DNA from: Isohypsibius dastychi
Lineage: Eukaryota > Tardigrada > Eutardigrada > Parachela > Isohypsibiidae
Assembly (NCBI GenBank): GCA_034696485.1
Contig: JAQIWT010001150.1
Location: 1-12,166, forward strand
Reading direction: 5' to 3'
Length of the DNA: 12,166 nt
Shown piece after piece: positions 1 to 8,198 of this stretch; position 1 is the first letter of the stretch, and each line of letters starts with the position of its first letter. The position numbers were made by a program, and so were the translations under genes. The notes beneath the pieces were generated by a model. That model ran no database searches, was not told the origin of the DNA, and was given only the letters and a program-made list of their open reading frames with translations.

Positions 1-243
1 TCCATTCCGCGCAGCAGTCTATTTGATTAGCGCATTTTGTCATTGACGGGTGACAAACAACACAGCGATGGACATCATCTAAAATCAGCAAGAACATGGT
101 TTGTTTACAAGATTTCACAACGATAAAAGCAGGACGTCACCTCGGAAATTCTGTCCAGGATTTTCTATGACTCCTGGCTGATAGGGCGCGACCTTTGCGG
201 TTGCTGCCGTGAGGATGGCGCACAAAACAATGATCCGATACAT
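1..243 (-). CDS. Secreted cysteine-rich protein, first two exons (partial, runs off the left edge)
   Basis: Read on the minus strand, an ATG at 243-241 opens a 34-codon exon. It starts with a typical signal peptide (MYRIIVLCAILTAATA, then a polar segment KVAPYQPG). The exon ends at 141 with donor G|GTGACG in phase 1. A 62-nt intron (79-140) ends in GCTGATTTTAG, and exon 2 (78 down to 1) continues in the matching phase, open to the window edge. The exon 2 reading carries five cysteines spaced C-x2-C-x6-C-x5-CC. The pairing of signal peptide and dense cysteines implies a secreted, disulfide-stabilised product. The same spacing occurs in the N-terminal cysteine-rich domain of dickkopf proteins and could also fit other small cysteine-knot families, so no family is assigned. 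The start is the first ATG of the signal peptide. The exon join is inferred, not proven. The rest of the gene lies to the left of the window. Confidence 0.5.
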
Positions 244-1432
244 GTTATGGTCTTGTTGATGTATTCCGAAATGGCTAAAAGATGCGTTGGTGAAAACAGG
301 GTGCTTCTGATCAGAAGGCGTTTCAACGAGGTGTAGCTATTCTTATCGAAAATGTTATCGGTATTTCAAAATCAGAATCATATGGTAATTCCGTAATCGG
401 TCTTTTAGTTCATATCTTCCAAGTGGAATGGCGACAGGTAGTACGAGGAACTCTAACGCAAAGTGTGTTATGCCGGCATCTGACGTCGAACACTTCGAGA
501 ACTCCTCTGTATTTAACACAGAACGTGATACAGAAATTTTATCTTGTTGTTGGTTTGGTCCGTTTGCCGTCGTACTTATTTTTTATTACTGGGTGTTTTT
601 CACCTGAAATTTCTCTTCTGAGTTATTTCGCATTGTTTGTTGGCAAACAATCCAGTTTGACCCTGGCTGACATGAAGAACCGACACGCACACCCCCAAGA
701 TGCCCTTAAATACATCTGCGATCTGCCCTGCTTTTTTCGATCAGACAGCGACAGTGGACCAAGAATGTTTTGCTTGTTACCAGCTAATTGTTGGTGAGGG
801 AGACTCATCGTGTTTTAGTCTGGCTCTGGCTTCAGAACATTTTTTCAATGTCTCCAACTGCTTTTCCCAGAACAGTTTTCGGGTCCGAAATACAAAGTTT
901 CTCTTGAATTCTTGGGATAAAACCTGAGATGGGAAAACAATATGATGTTGCACAAGTTTTGGTAAAAACGCCGAAAACGTGTTCTCAGAGACGATGAAAA
1001 CTGATCGAGGTCTGGCGAACCTTCGAACCTCTGGACTTTGCATTGAACATATGATGTCATTCTGGCCTGGGACCAAACTGACTAGAACGATAACCTATCC
1101 CTCGCACAAAGCTGTTCTCAGGCTGGCAAGTCGCACCGCACCGGAAACCACTGAGAAGAGACTGTCAAAGGTCATCGAGATAATTGTTTCCTGGAACGTC
1201 GTTCTAGAATTTTAAAATCGGTTCATTATGTGTGCCAAATTACAAAACATGAAATATGAGGTGCGTATGTTTTTTGTAGCCGGAAACATTTCTGTCGAGT
1301 TCTATCGCGATTCGACGCTTTAAGCAAATGATGACAAAATCGGCTGTAGATATTTCCGGTGATTGTGTGGCGGGATTGTTATCGAACAGATGGGTTTCTC
1401 AGCTCAGGAAATTTTTCAGAACGTTTGCTTAC
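244..1432. other. No supported gene
   Basis: Open frames occur on both strands here: a 99-codon minus frame at 777-1076 and plus frames at 423-797 and 979-1215. They overlap one another, lack recognisable motifs, and show no convincing splice sites or conserved residues. Part of this stretch is probably the upstream region of the secreted cysteine-rich gene whose ATG is at 243. No tRNA, transposon terminus or tandem repeat was seen. Confidence 0.4.
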
Positions 1433-1619
1433 GGTATAATACCAGGCATCACAGAAGCATGTTCACCGGGGCACGCGAAGACCATCTGTCTGTCGAACCA
1501 GCCCAGCAAACAGCCAGAATCTTTGTAACACAAAACCAGCTGGATGATGAAATAATAACTTAAAACGAGAAAGCAAAAACAAACAGCGAACGTCGCAGGA
1601 TGAGATTCCATGAATTTGG
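1433..1619 (-). CDS. Tentative exon encoding a hydrophobic segment and four cysteines downstream of it
   Basis: On the minus strand a frame stays open from an acceptor-like TTCTATTCAG (ending at 1620) to a good donor ATACC|GTAAGC (exon end 1433, phase 2). The reading includes an ATG at 1611, then a strongly hydrophobic stretch (TFAVCFCFLVLSYYFIIQLV) that could be a membrane segment or signal anchor, then a cysteine-containing part (CYKDSGCLLGWF and FACPGE). An alternative acceptor, ATCATCCAG ending at 1540, would give a 107-nt exon beginning after the hydrophobic run. The opposite strand is also open (1363-1563), so this could be chance. It is not joined in phase to the exons at 1826-2020, and no family is recognised. 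Confidence 0.22.
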
Positions 1620-1825
1620 CTGAATAGAAGACCTGTTCCTCATGCCGGCCTTCCGACCACCGTTAGAAAAGTTACGCTTTGGTTTGGAAAAAAAACTCAG
1701 ATTTGTCCTTCATTTGTCGCGTAGAATGGTATTTTTGTCACAATCAGTCTGATTAGCCTCTGAAAGAAACGATGAGATGATGCCCCCAAACTGAAAAAGT
1801 GTCCAGTTTCCAGATCGGTACTTAC

Positions 1826-2020
1826 ATTTCATCTGGGTTAAGCAGACCATAACCTGTCAACAAAAAACGCGTTACGCACAGACCGGAAGGGAAAATGAAA
1901 GATATGATGAGATTTACCGTATTGAACATTCTGATGGAGCCTTCCGGTTGAGCCGCCCGAAAATCTTCCTTTTGACATTGCCAAAATTGCTGCCAGTTCC
2001 GCTAGTCGTTGATCAGACAT
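1826..2020 (-). CDS. Tentative two-exon start of an unknown gene, with a 28-nt micro-exon
   Basis: An ATG at 2020-2018 on the minus strand opens 34 codons (beginning MSDQRLAELAAILAMSKG) that end in phase 1 at donor TACG|GTAAAT (exon end 1918). After a 64-nt intron with acceptor TTTTTTGTTGACAG, a 28-nt segment (1853-1826) continues in the correct phase, reading YGLLNPDE, and stops at a consensus donor AT|GTAAGTA. Another acceptor, TTTTTCATGCAG, lies just upstream of the ATG, so a preceding exon or an intron in the 5' untranslated region is possible. The intron is close in length to the 62-nt intron of the gene at the left edge. The phases agree and the splice sites are good, but the product is not recognised. 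No certain third exon was found. Confidence 0.28.
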
Positions 2021-2237
2021 ACCACTCCGTTTTTCCCGCAAACTGCATGAAAAATACATGGATCAGAGTTTATTATGCACGCTAAACTGCACAAAAAGCT
2101 TAACGAAACGACTCAATTACCAAACAAAATACTCGCTTAATACACTGAATTTCCGGGAAAGCAAAACATTAACGATTTGGACTGAAACGTGTTCAGCTGC
2201 TCACCGCAAAATTCGGCTAAATTGCATTTGACCATTA

Positions 2238-2647
2238 AATGTGTAGGACTGCATTAATTCCGAGCTGCAGTGAAAAGGTCACATTATTTAACGGACCAGT
2301 TTCTACCGGCCTTCCAGAATTTTCAAAGAAGTTAAGATATAGTCTGATCAATTTGTTTTTCACTTTTTTTTCCAGAGGCCTGTTAAAAATTATCGTTACA
2401 AGATTTGAAAGATTTTTGAAACGCATTTTTTAAATATTAAATAGAAAAGCTCGATGCGTGAAAACAAAATATTTTCTTAACGAATTGAGGGAGATCTTTA
2501 GCGAATGTTTTTGCTGGCTGACTTGTCTGTTATCGGTTCAAACAATTCTTACATCAGACTTGATGACGGAAGGGACCGAGAAGCTACCAGTTCCACGAGA
2601 AGGATTATGAAGAATATCAGAAATGTCCGCTTTATGGTTGGTGACAT
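2238..2647 (-). CDS. Cys-loop (nicotinic receptor-like) channel subunit, N-terminal exons; possibly truncated or a pseudogene
   Basis: Exon 1 (2647-2553) starts MSPTIKRT and runs into a hydrophobic signal peptide (FLIFFIILLVELVAS), ending at a strong donor CTGAT|GTAAGA in phase 2. A 173-nt intron ends in AATTTTTAACAG. Exon 2 (2379-2238) continues in phase and reads like the start of a ligand-gated ion channel extracellular domain: an N-terminal helix (KLIRLYLNFF, residues 41-50), the family motif RPV at 55-57, then the first beta strand (VTFSLQLGINAV). In the family this exon is about 140 nt and ends just after that strand; this one is 142 nt. Here, however, the codons ATT TAA TGG follow, so a stop lies where a GT donor is expected. 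A weak GT (GCA|GTCCTA) sits earlier in the exon. No later exons with the Cys-loop or membrane segments were found. It may be a decayed copy, or it may use a non-standard donor. The family call is by motif only. Confidence 0.55.
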
Positions 2648-3203
2648 TTTCGGAAGCAATAATAGCCGCACCGCTTCCAAGTTCGGGAACTTTGATAAAA
2701 AAGCAGGCTATCCGTCAAATTAGGGATCCAAATCAAGCCGGCACAACGATTGCGGATGTCACTTGAAGATATGATGGATAAACGCCGGAAATGGCTATTC
2801 CTTTTGATCTTTCAACTTATACGAATGACAAACACTGAAATGCCGAATGCAGGTTCACACTGTTGAATAGATGTCGAAATCTGATTCTGTATGAAGCCGA
2901 ATTCCACTGAGTTTTATTTGGAAATCGTGGTGAAAGATGACTTCACCAGGGTGGAGCCACATCTGTCATTGGCGCGAAAACCAGATAATTTACGACACAG
3001 ACGTATGTGCTTCGCTGTACATACATACAGGAAGGAATACCCCTTTCTAAATTCTTTGTATTTTTGAAGGTTTATAAGTCTCTTTGGATGCGGCATATTC
3101 GCACACAATACGCCACAAAAGCATGTGGTTTCATGAACGTGGTCGTAATTCTGTAGCCGTAAATATTATGTATTTGGTAGCAGGAAGGTGTAATCATGTT
3201 TAG
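2648..3203. other. No supported gene; upstream flank of the channel-like gene
   Basis: This contains the promoter side of the minus-strand channel-like gene whose ATG is at 2647. A minus-strand open frame at 2914-3108 and scattered short plus frames have no recognisable domain. A plus-strand frame at 2505-2723 lies opposite the signal-peptide exon and is regarded as its shadow. Confidence 0.35.
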
Positions 3204-3218
3204 ATATATATTATATAA

Positions 3219-3260
<42 letters not shown>

Positions 3261-3270
3261 ATATATACAT
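3204..3270. repeat. AT microsatellite
   Basis: A run of alternating T and A occupies 3224-3256 without interruption. It is flanked by imperfect TATA-rich sequence with one TGTG interruption at 3256-3260. This is a simple-sequence repeat typical of non-coding animal DNA. It is likely to vary in length between individuals and to be prone to assembly error. Confidence 0.95.
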
Positions 3271-3682
3271 AGCCTCTTTCTTACAATAATTTAGCCTCAT
3301 ATAATAAATACCGGTAATTACTATTTAATTTCTATTTTTTGCACGAGATAATCATGATCATGATTCCATCAAAATATCATACGTTATATCTATTGCGAAC
3401 TACCGCCCTCTTTACAAAATACTGACTGCGAAATCTAAACGACTACGATACATATCCCACATAAATTTGATGCAGTTGATTCACAGTCCTAAGAGTCACT
3501 ATTTCACACAGCAAGGTTTTTGTCATCTACATCATACATTAAATCTGCTAATGATAATAAATCTTACACGACGTGGAATGCTCCTGTTCCATAGCTAGCC
3601 ACGATCATGTCATGCTGTAAACGCATCTGCATGTTTGGGTTAGTCATGTATATTAAACTAATTCGCGCCTCGAAATCTCCAG
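3271..3682. other. AT-rich non-coding stretch with one perfect palindrome
   Basis: No open frame of note is present. At 3350-3365 there is a 16-bp perfect palindrome, AATCATGATCATGATT, built from overlapping ATCATGAT units. It could be a dimeric binding site or simply low-complexity sequence, and nothing in the context decides between these. Confidence 0.4.
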
Positions 3683-4761
3683 ATGTGTGAGAAATCAGGA
3701 GAATGCCTCGTGGTATCGTCAAATATGGTGGGCCCCTTAGTACAACAAGCTAAATTTGGGTACACCTACGCAAAAAGGTGCGCTACGATTTATGGTGAAA
3801 GGTTGTTTGTCTCCAAAAAGGTGGGGAGCGAGGTCCTAAAGGTCAACAAGCCATCTGCCGTTACAGGCCGAAAGCGCTTTTATATTCTGGATTCACCGTT
3901 TTTCTCGTGCGTAACTCCAGACTGTACTATGGGAAAGAATGTGCTCAGGCGACAGAACACTATATGTCTGATGATATCATGTCTCGGGAAAGCGTCATGC
4001 AAGCAAGAACCGATAGGTTAATGACAGAAGCTCATGCTGCCATTGTTTACAACCTCCCTCCGGACAATAAGGAACGCATTTCGGCAATGATGAATCGCGA
4101 TATGCTTTGTCACTCCAATGTCGCCATGACGTAATTTAACGGCGAAAAGTGTTTGATAATGATGTAGTACAAGCTACCAAATTAGTCTGCATACATCAAA
4201 CGTACCGTATCTCGTTGACTCGTCGACTTGCGCTGGCGCTGTGTGCTGATCAAACCTTCGAGGGCGAGTCGATATCGAAAGGCGGCACACCCAGGTTCCC
4301 GAACTGGCCCCTCTGTGGTTCGACAGAAAGAACGATTTAGATACGTTGTATACTTCAGTGATACTGTAGCTTCGAATTATAGACGCATGGTGAATTATGG
4401 CTGGCGTTTTGAACATCGAGCAGACGATCTAACGTAAGATCATTTCGCAGGAAGATGAATCACATCTATATGGCTCGAACTACGACCAGCAGAAACAGTA
4501 CGGATCCCAGATGACGGCCACCAAAAGGTTCATCCGGTTTCCCGCAGACCGGTTTTTGTCAACAAACATTGCAGTGCAAAAAGTGTTTGTTACACAGCGA
4601 AAGAAGGTAGTTTCCGTGTAGAAGGAATGTTGGAAGCTATGATGAACCATACGACACTAGCTTTTCTGCAAGTCCGACAAGATGGAGCTGTGACATTTTG
4701 TGCGAAACCACTGGCGATACCCTTGAACCCTTCCTTTTCTTACGTAGATAGCACATCTTAA
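3683..4761 (+). pseudogene. Decayed protein-coding region of unknown family, with frame changes
   Basis: Protein-like sequence continues for about 1.1 kb but moves between plus-strand frames. Frame 2 is open from the ATG at 3683 (pieces such as KFGYTYAKRCATIYGERLF). Frame 1 then takes over to a stop at 4132-4134 (TDRLMTEAHAAIVYNLPPDN). Frame 3 is open at 4149-4340. Frame 1 resumes to 4437 (RYVVYFSDTVASNYRRMV). Frame 2 runs 4433-4621 (KRFIRFPADRFLSTNIAV). Frame 1 closes it with a stop at 4759-4761 (FRVEGMLEAMMNHTTLAF). Adjacent frames overlap where one switches to the next, as expected from small insertions or deletions in an old gene copy of perhaps 350 residues. No family is recognised: reverse transcriptase, integrase and DDE motifs were not seen. 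It could be a host pseudogene, an old mobile-element gene or an integrated viral gene. A spliced gene is less likely because splice sites and phases do not fit. Confidence 0.4.
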
Positions 4762-4874
4762 TTTACACGTTTTTATTACTATACAGTAATGGGCAAATAC
4801 GTGTGTGGTCTTGACGCGTACGAGAAAGGTCATTATGAACGCTGTCGAAATGCTACGTAGAATGTTCTCGCATG

Positions 4875-4890
4875 TAGGGATGTGCTTACG
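4875..4890 (+). repeat. Left terminal inverted repeat of the hAT-like element
   Basis: TAGGGATGTGCTTACG pairs with 6538-6553 with one mismatch (A versus T at the sixth base). A dense run of TTACG/CGTAA words follows immediately, to about 5020. Confidence 0.88.
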
Positions 4891-5020
4891 CCTTACGCGT
4901 AAGTTACGTCGTATTACAAAATACGTGCATTACGATTACAATTTCGCTTCGCTCGTAATGGCGTAAATAACGTCGTTTTACGCTGTAAGCTCGTAAGATG
5001 CTTATAAGGTCGTAATTAGC
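4880..5020. repeat. Left subterminal TTACG/CGTAA array of the hAT-like element
   Basis: About ten copies of TTACG or its complement CGTAA occur in this short stretch, in both orientations and with irregular spacing. About half a dozen more lie at 6450-6545 at the other end. Clusters of short motifs just inside the ends are characteristic of hAT elements, where they act as transposase-binding sites. That role is inferred here. Confidence 0.65.
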
Positions 5021-5343
5021 TCGTGAGGGTTCTACCAGCACGTTGGATGTTCATATCTTCTCCAGCAAGAATTAAGAACATCGGAATTCGCTATCGCACA
5101 GGTCGTAGTTAGTGTTACACTCCAAGTTTTCAAACCATAAAAATGATTTGCACCATTCATTACAACCGGGACGTTGGTTTTCTTGTTTCTTTCGGATTCA
5201 CCCCACTTTCAGCAATACATAACATTTTTTGGTTCGATAAAAGTCATCAAGATTATCAGTTCAAAATTACTGTAGATTCTGACAAAAGTCGTTCCCCCTG
5301 AAAATTTCTCAGTCTTCGAAGCTCAAATTTGACTTGTAAAATA

Positions 5344-5370
5344 CAGGTTGTCATGGGCAGAGTTGGGTAG
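5344..5370 (+). repeat. Left 27-bp terminal inverted repeat of the inner element
   Basis: It begins CAGGTTGTCATGGGC and ends GTTGGGTAG. All 27 bases match the reverse complement of 6259-6285, and similarity stops abruptly inside the repeat. Confidence 0.93.
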
Positions 5371-5796
5371 GCTATATGAATACTCTTCCCGAATCTACCG
5401 CTTCACCGGAAGTAGTTATAATCACAAATTATGCTCTATCCGATAGCTCTTTCTCTCAACCATAAGGTTGACTTGTTCTTTTCAAGTTTTAAGAGTATTA
5501 CGAATTACAGTTAATAAAAAACGTGACCACTCTCCTTCAGGACATGTCACATTTCAACGCCCTGCTTCACTCATAATTTCTGTCCATGCTCCAAGGAGTT
5601 TTACTCCTCCACGTTGTCCCAGACCTCTTTTCTGCGACCACAGTCGCTTAGAGACATGATCACTCCACCCAAAATAAAAAAAGGGCATGTTTCCAGTATT
5701 TCCAGAATAACTTAGGAGCAGAAGAGCGCAATCCAGTCGCTGCTAAGATTGCCTTTTGGGAAGGCTGCGAGTTTCGATCCGTATCGTCGCATATTC

Positions 5797-5994
5797 TTAG
5801 TTATCTTCTCCAAAACGAGATCTAACAATTGCTGAGAGATCATCGAATGAAATTTCAGCTGAAGTGGAATCAAAGGATCTCTCCTGCGCATCCACTTGAA
5901 CTGTTGTGATGTTGGGGAAATATCTTCCTGGGCACCAACATTCTTTGATGATTTCTCTGAATTTCCCCTGTAATTCTTTGCTTCTGTCCTTCAC
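5797..5994 (-). CDS. Short unidentified open frame inside the inner transposon
   Basis: A minus-strand frame reads KDRSKELQGKFREIIKECW near its start, continues with an acidic, serine-rich stretch, and ends RFGEDN before a TAA. The composition looks more protein-like than the surrounding sequence, but no ATG begins it: the first codon is GTG, with a TGA a few codons upstream. It may be a fragment of a captured host exon, a relic of a transposase, or chance. No transposase catalytic residues can be pointed to. Confidence 0.2.
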   Translation of the reverse strand: MKDRSKELQGKFREIIKECWCPGRYFPNITTVQVDAQERSFDSTSAEISFDDLSAIVRSRFGEDN

Positions 5995-6166
5995 CAGGTC
6001 AACGTATCAGAAAAAGCTGATCTTGAAAAACTTAACTACAAATTTTGGAGATTGCTTCCTGATTTTAAAATGGGGGCAATCTTAGCTCTAGTCACCGCAG
6101 AATGTGGAACATCGTCCCACGGCCATTTGTCCAACCATTTCGAAACGAAAACAAATGAGAACTTCT

Positions 6167-6201
6167 CCATGTGGTAGACTCATGCTCTGTCTACCATATG
6201 G
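6167..6201. repeat. Hairpin inside the inner transposon
   Basis: CCATGTGGTAGAC (6167-6179) and GTCTACCATATGG (6189-6201) pair over 13 bases with one mismatch around a 9-base loop. It lies about 60 bp inside the right terminal repeat. No function is evident. Confidence 0.7.
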
Positions 6202-6258
6202 CAAGTGAGATACCCGGAAGTAAAGTACAGGGAATTAACGGTTTGATTTGCCGTGTGT

Positions 6259-6285
6259 CTACCCAACTCTGCCCATGACAACCTG
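6259..6285 (-). repeat. Right 27-bp terminal inverted repeat of the inner element
   Basis: This is the perfect reverse complement of 5344-5370, followed directly by the TA target duplication at 6286-6287. Confidence 0.93.
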
Positions 6286-6537
6286 TACATCACCAATTTT
6301 TGAATTCGATTTTACAAGTGATTCGCCTCACAGATCATCAAGACGATGTTCGTGAGTTTAGTGATCTGAATTTCACAAGCCGTTGAAAAAACTGCTGGAG
6401 TACAGTACAGTCTTGATTTCATTCCAAAAATTCAAGCCAGTGCCAGTGCTTACAAGCGTAAAACGACCTTACGTTTGTAAAACGGCGTAAAACATTGTAA
6501 TACGTCTCGTATTACGATTACGAGGAGCAAATCTGCT

Positions 6538-6553
6538 CGTAAGCACAACCCTA
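6538..6553 (-). repeat. Right terminal inverted repeat of the hAT-like element
   Basis: CGTAAGCACAACCCTA mirrors 4875-4890 with one mismatch. It is preceded by a small stem (GAGCA/TGCTC at 6525-6538) and followed by the target duplication CTCGCATG. Confidence 0.88.
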
Positions 6554-6561
6554 CTCGCATG

Positions 6562-7613
6562 GACATCAGAGAGACCTGTGAGAATGGGCCTGAATATAAT
6601 ATGGACCATTCGAGTGTCTCAAACCGACGACAAGGGTTCGCCAACTTTCGTTCCTCGTGGATCACCGACTGTCCTTTTGTTGTTCTTTTACCACAGAGTT
6701 ATGAATGTCATTTTTACCGTAATTTCTCACTTGAAATAGTGAAAACGATGCAACAGTTTTTTATTCAGGTGGTCTGATTCACGAGAGAAATTTATATCGA
6801 GGACTGGCCACTGCGTGGCTGCTTCAAAGAGTAGCTCAGCCAGAATATTCCGTTCGAGAGGAAATCTTCCCGGTGGTAACCGCTAGGGGTAGAGTCCATC
6901 GTTTTTGACTCGGTGGAAAACTTCCCCTTTCCATTCTCCTCCACCAATACTTTCGTCACCAACCCTTCAGATGGTAACTCAGCTAACTTCATTGTACTCC
7001 GTAAAAACCACATGTTTGACCATTGTCTCTTAAGAGCTAATGGAATACGCTTGCTGCAGTCTGGCTCAGGCGGAGCACGTTGGTTCGAGAAAGGCATTGG
7101 TCTGACAAATCTTCAAACGCCGGTTCCCGCGACTAACCCGGTCGGTCTGACAAATAAAACATTCCTTAACTCTCCGTTTTCTTGGTCTGTTCTTGACCTT
7201 TCAGACTCAGGGCACCGGTTTCGTGACAGCCACCACGGAAAACGCCGACAGCCCTCGATGATTCCTCACGTGGTTCTTCAGATCGCCTTGTCTCCACTTC
7301 TTTGCAGTCAATATGTTGTTTATTAGGAGTGCTTTCGGCCAGCCAATCCAGGTCAAACGTTGACATGCTCCCTGGGACCCGATAAGTGGGTGAAGATCAG
7401 TATATTTCCTGTCCATATTGTTCCACTCATGGCTAATCACTGCTAGCAATCAAGACGTCGGTAATTTGGATAAGTCAGTTTTAGCTGAATTAGTGATCAG
7501 GTGGTGTTCCAAAATTGCTTTCGCAGTAGATTGCTTGATATCACGCAGGCTCCACTAGTGACCTTTCCACTAGGAAACCTAGGCAGGTTGCGTCGCTGAT
7601 TTACCATTCTTAC
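6562..7613. other. No confidently supported gene; both strands partly open
   Basis: A plus frame at 6913-7326 (137 codons) overlaps minus frames at 6792-7097 and 7166-7366. None has a recognised domain, signal peptide or consistent splice sites. The minus frame ending at 7166 starts with an ATG and reads STFDLDWLAES, loosely like the N-termini of some homeobox proteins, but no homeodomain follows it. The stretch is best left as unassigned intergenic sequence, possibly with gene remnants. Confidence 0.35.
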
Positions 7614-7913
7614 AACCGTTGAAGAACCTCATAATTTTTTTCCAAAGTACGTTCTGTTCGAATTTGACCAGCCGGGTTTCTTTAATTTTGCCAGACCGGC
7701 ATGACTCTCGTTGTTCGTCATTTAGGGCAAACGACCGAAAGTTCAAAGAATGTTGCAATATTTCTGGAGAAATGCTGCTTTGATTCTGTGGAAACATGTT
7801 TCTGAAAAATCGAAACACTAAGAAACGATGCACTCTCTGCATTTTGGGACGGAAATGGCTCGCCGGATGGCGTAGTTTCTCCGCCACTCGAGACACAATA
7901 TCGTCATACACCG
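7614..7913 (-). CDS. Tentative 300-nt exon of an unidentified gene
   Basis: On the minus strand a 300-nt open segment lies between acceptor ACATTTCGGCTCAG (ending at 7914) and donor GGTT|GTAAGA (exon end 7614). Entry and exit are both phase 1, so the segment is symmetrical. It reads VYDDIVSRVAEKLRHPASHF near its start and is basic, with many Phe, Arg and Lys residues throughout. Without splicing the frame would end at a TAG at 7579-7581. It starts less than 200 bp beyond the poly(A) signal of the globin gene, which leaves little room for upstream exons, and no partner exons were found. The family is not recognised and chance is a real possibility. Confidence 0.22.
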
Positions 7914-8067
7914 CTGAGCCGAAATGTTGTACATCTTAAAGAAGCCGCATTTCTCGCTGCCGTCACATCACATGGGTCCTCATAGTATTTGAAGCGACAT
8001 ATTACCACATGCAGAGTTAATTTCATAATACTCCAGAGACGTCGACTTAATCATGGTCAAGCCGTGT

Positions 8068-8073
8068 TTTATT
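8068..8073 (-). other. Poly(A) signal of the globin gene
   Basis: AATAAA on the minus strand (TTTATT on the plus), about 126 bases after the globin stop codon. This implies a short 3' untranslated region of roughly 150 bases. Confidence 0.6.
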
Positions 8074-8198
8074 CATTATCAAAACGAGATCAAAGAGCAA
8101 CCAGTTTTCAACCGCAAAAAACGGTCGGTTCCAGCTAGAAAATACGGATGACTACAACCAGCAAGAGCCAAATTAAAGTAAATTAGTACTGCTGGAAG

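Larger units (their letters stand above)
5342..6287. mobile_element. TIR transposon inserted inside the hAT-like element (TA target duplication)
   Basis: The element runs from 5344 to 6285 (942 bp). Its 27-bp termini at 5344-5370 and 6259-6285 are perfect inverted copies beginning CAGGTTGTCATGGGC. TA flanks both ends (5342-5343 and 6286-6287), the duplication made by Tc1/mariner/pogo-type (IS630-related) elements. It interrupts the hAT-like element, so it arrived later; its identical ends agree with a younger insertion. The interior has only short open frames (plus 5468-5659, minus 5797-5994) and no DDE/D transposase motif, so it is probably non-autonomous. Superfamily is inferred from the TA duplication only. 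Confidence 0.85.
4867..6561. mobile_element. Non-autonomous hAT-like DNA transposon, with its 8-bp target duplication
   Basis: The element spans 4875-6553. It begins TAGGGATGTGCTTACG and ends with the inverted copy CGTAAGCACAACCCTA: 16-bp inverted termini with one mismatch. On both sides lies the same 8-bp word CTCGCATG (4867-4874 and 6554-6561), the duplication length produced by hAT transposases, and TAGGG-type ends fit that superfamily. Both ends are rich in TTACG/CGTAA words, which resemble subterminal transposase-binding repeats. An internal inverted match also pairs 4972-4990 with 6448-6467. A second transposon occupies 5344-6285; without it the hAT part is about 740 bp. No BED finger or hAT transposase reading was seen, so this looks like a MITE-type deletion derivative that relied on a transposase supplied elsewhere. 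Confidence 0.88.

Noticed and set aside
4434-4450. A 17-nt GT...AG segment (GTAAGATCATTTCGCAG) between two coding-like frames
   Set aside because: It is too short for an animal intron, and removing it does not join frame 1 to the frame-2 continuation. A frame-changing indel is simpler.
5322-6326. Extra inverted match (ACTTGTAAAAT and its complement) just outside the inner transposon ends
   Set aside because: It is only 11 bp and not symmetrically placed relative to the TA duplications; the 27-bp repeats with TA define the ends better.
6792-7326. The 137-codon plus frame at 6913-7326 and the 101-codon minus frame at 6792-7097 as genes
   Set aside because: They overlap antisense to each other and show no motif, signal peptide or splice support.
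6781-7400. Possible homeobox gene remnant: an N-terminus like STFDLDWLAES and a later reading LERNILAELL resembling homeodomain helix 2
   Set aside because: The two pieces are in different frames, there is no WFQNRR-type recognition helix, and the similarity is short enough to be chance.
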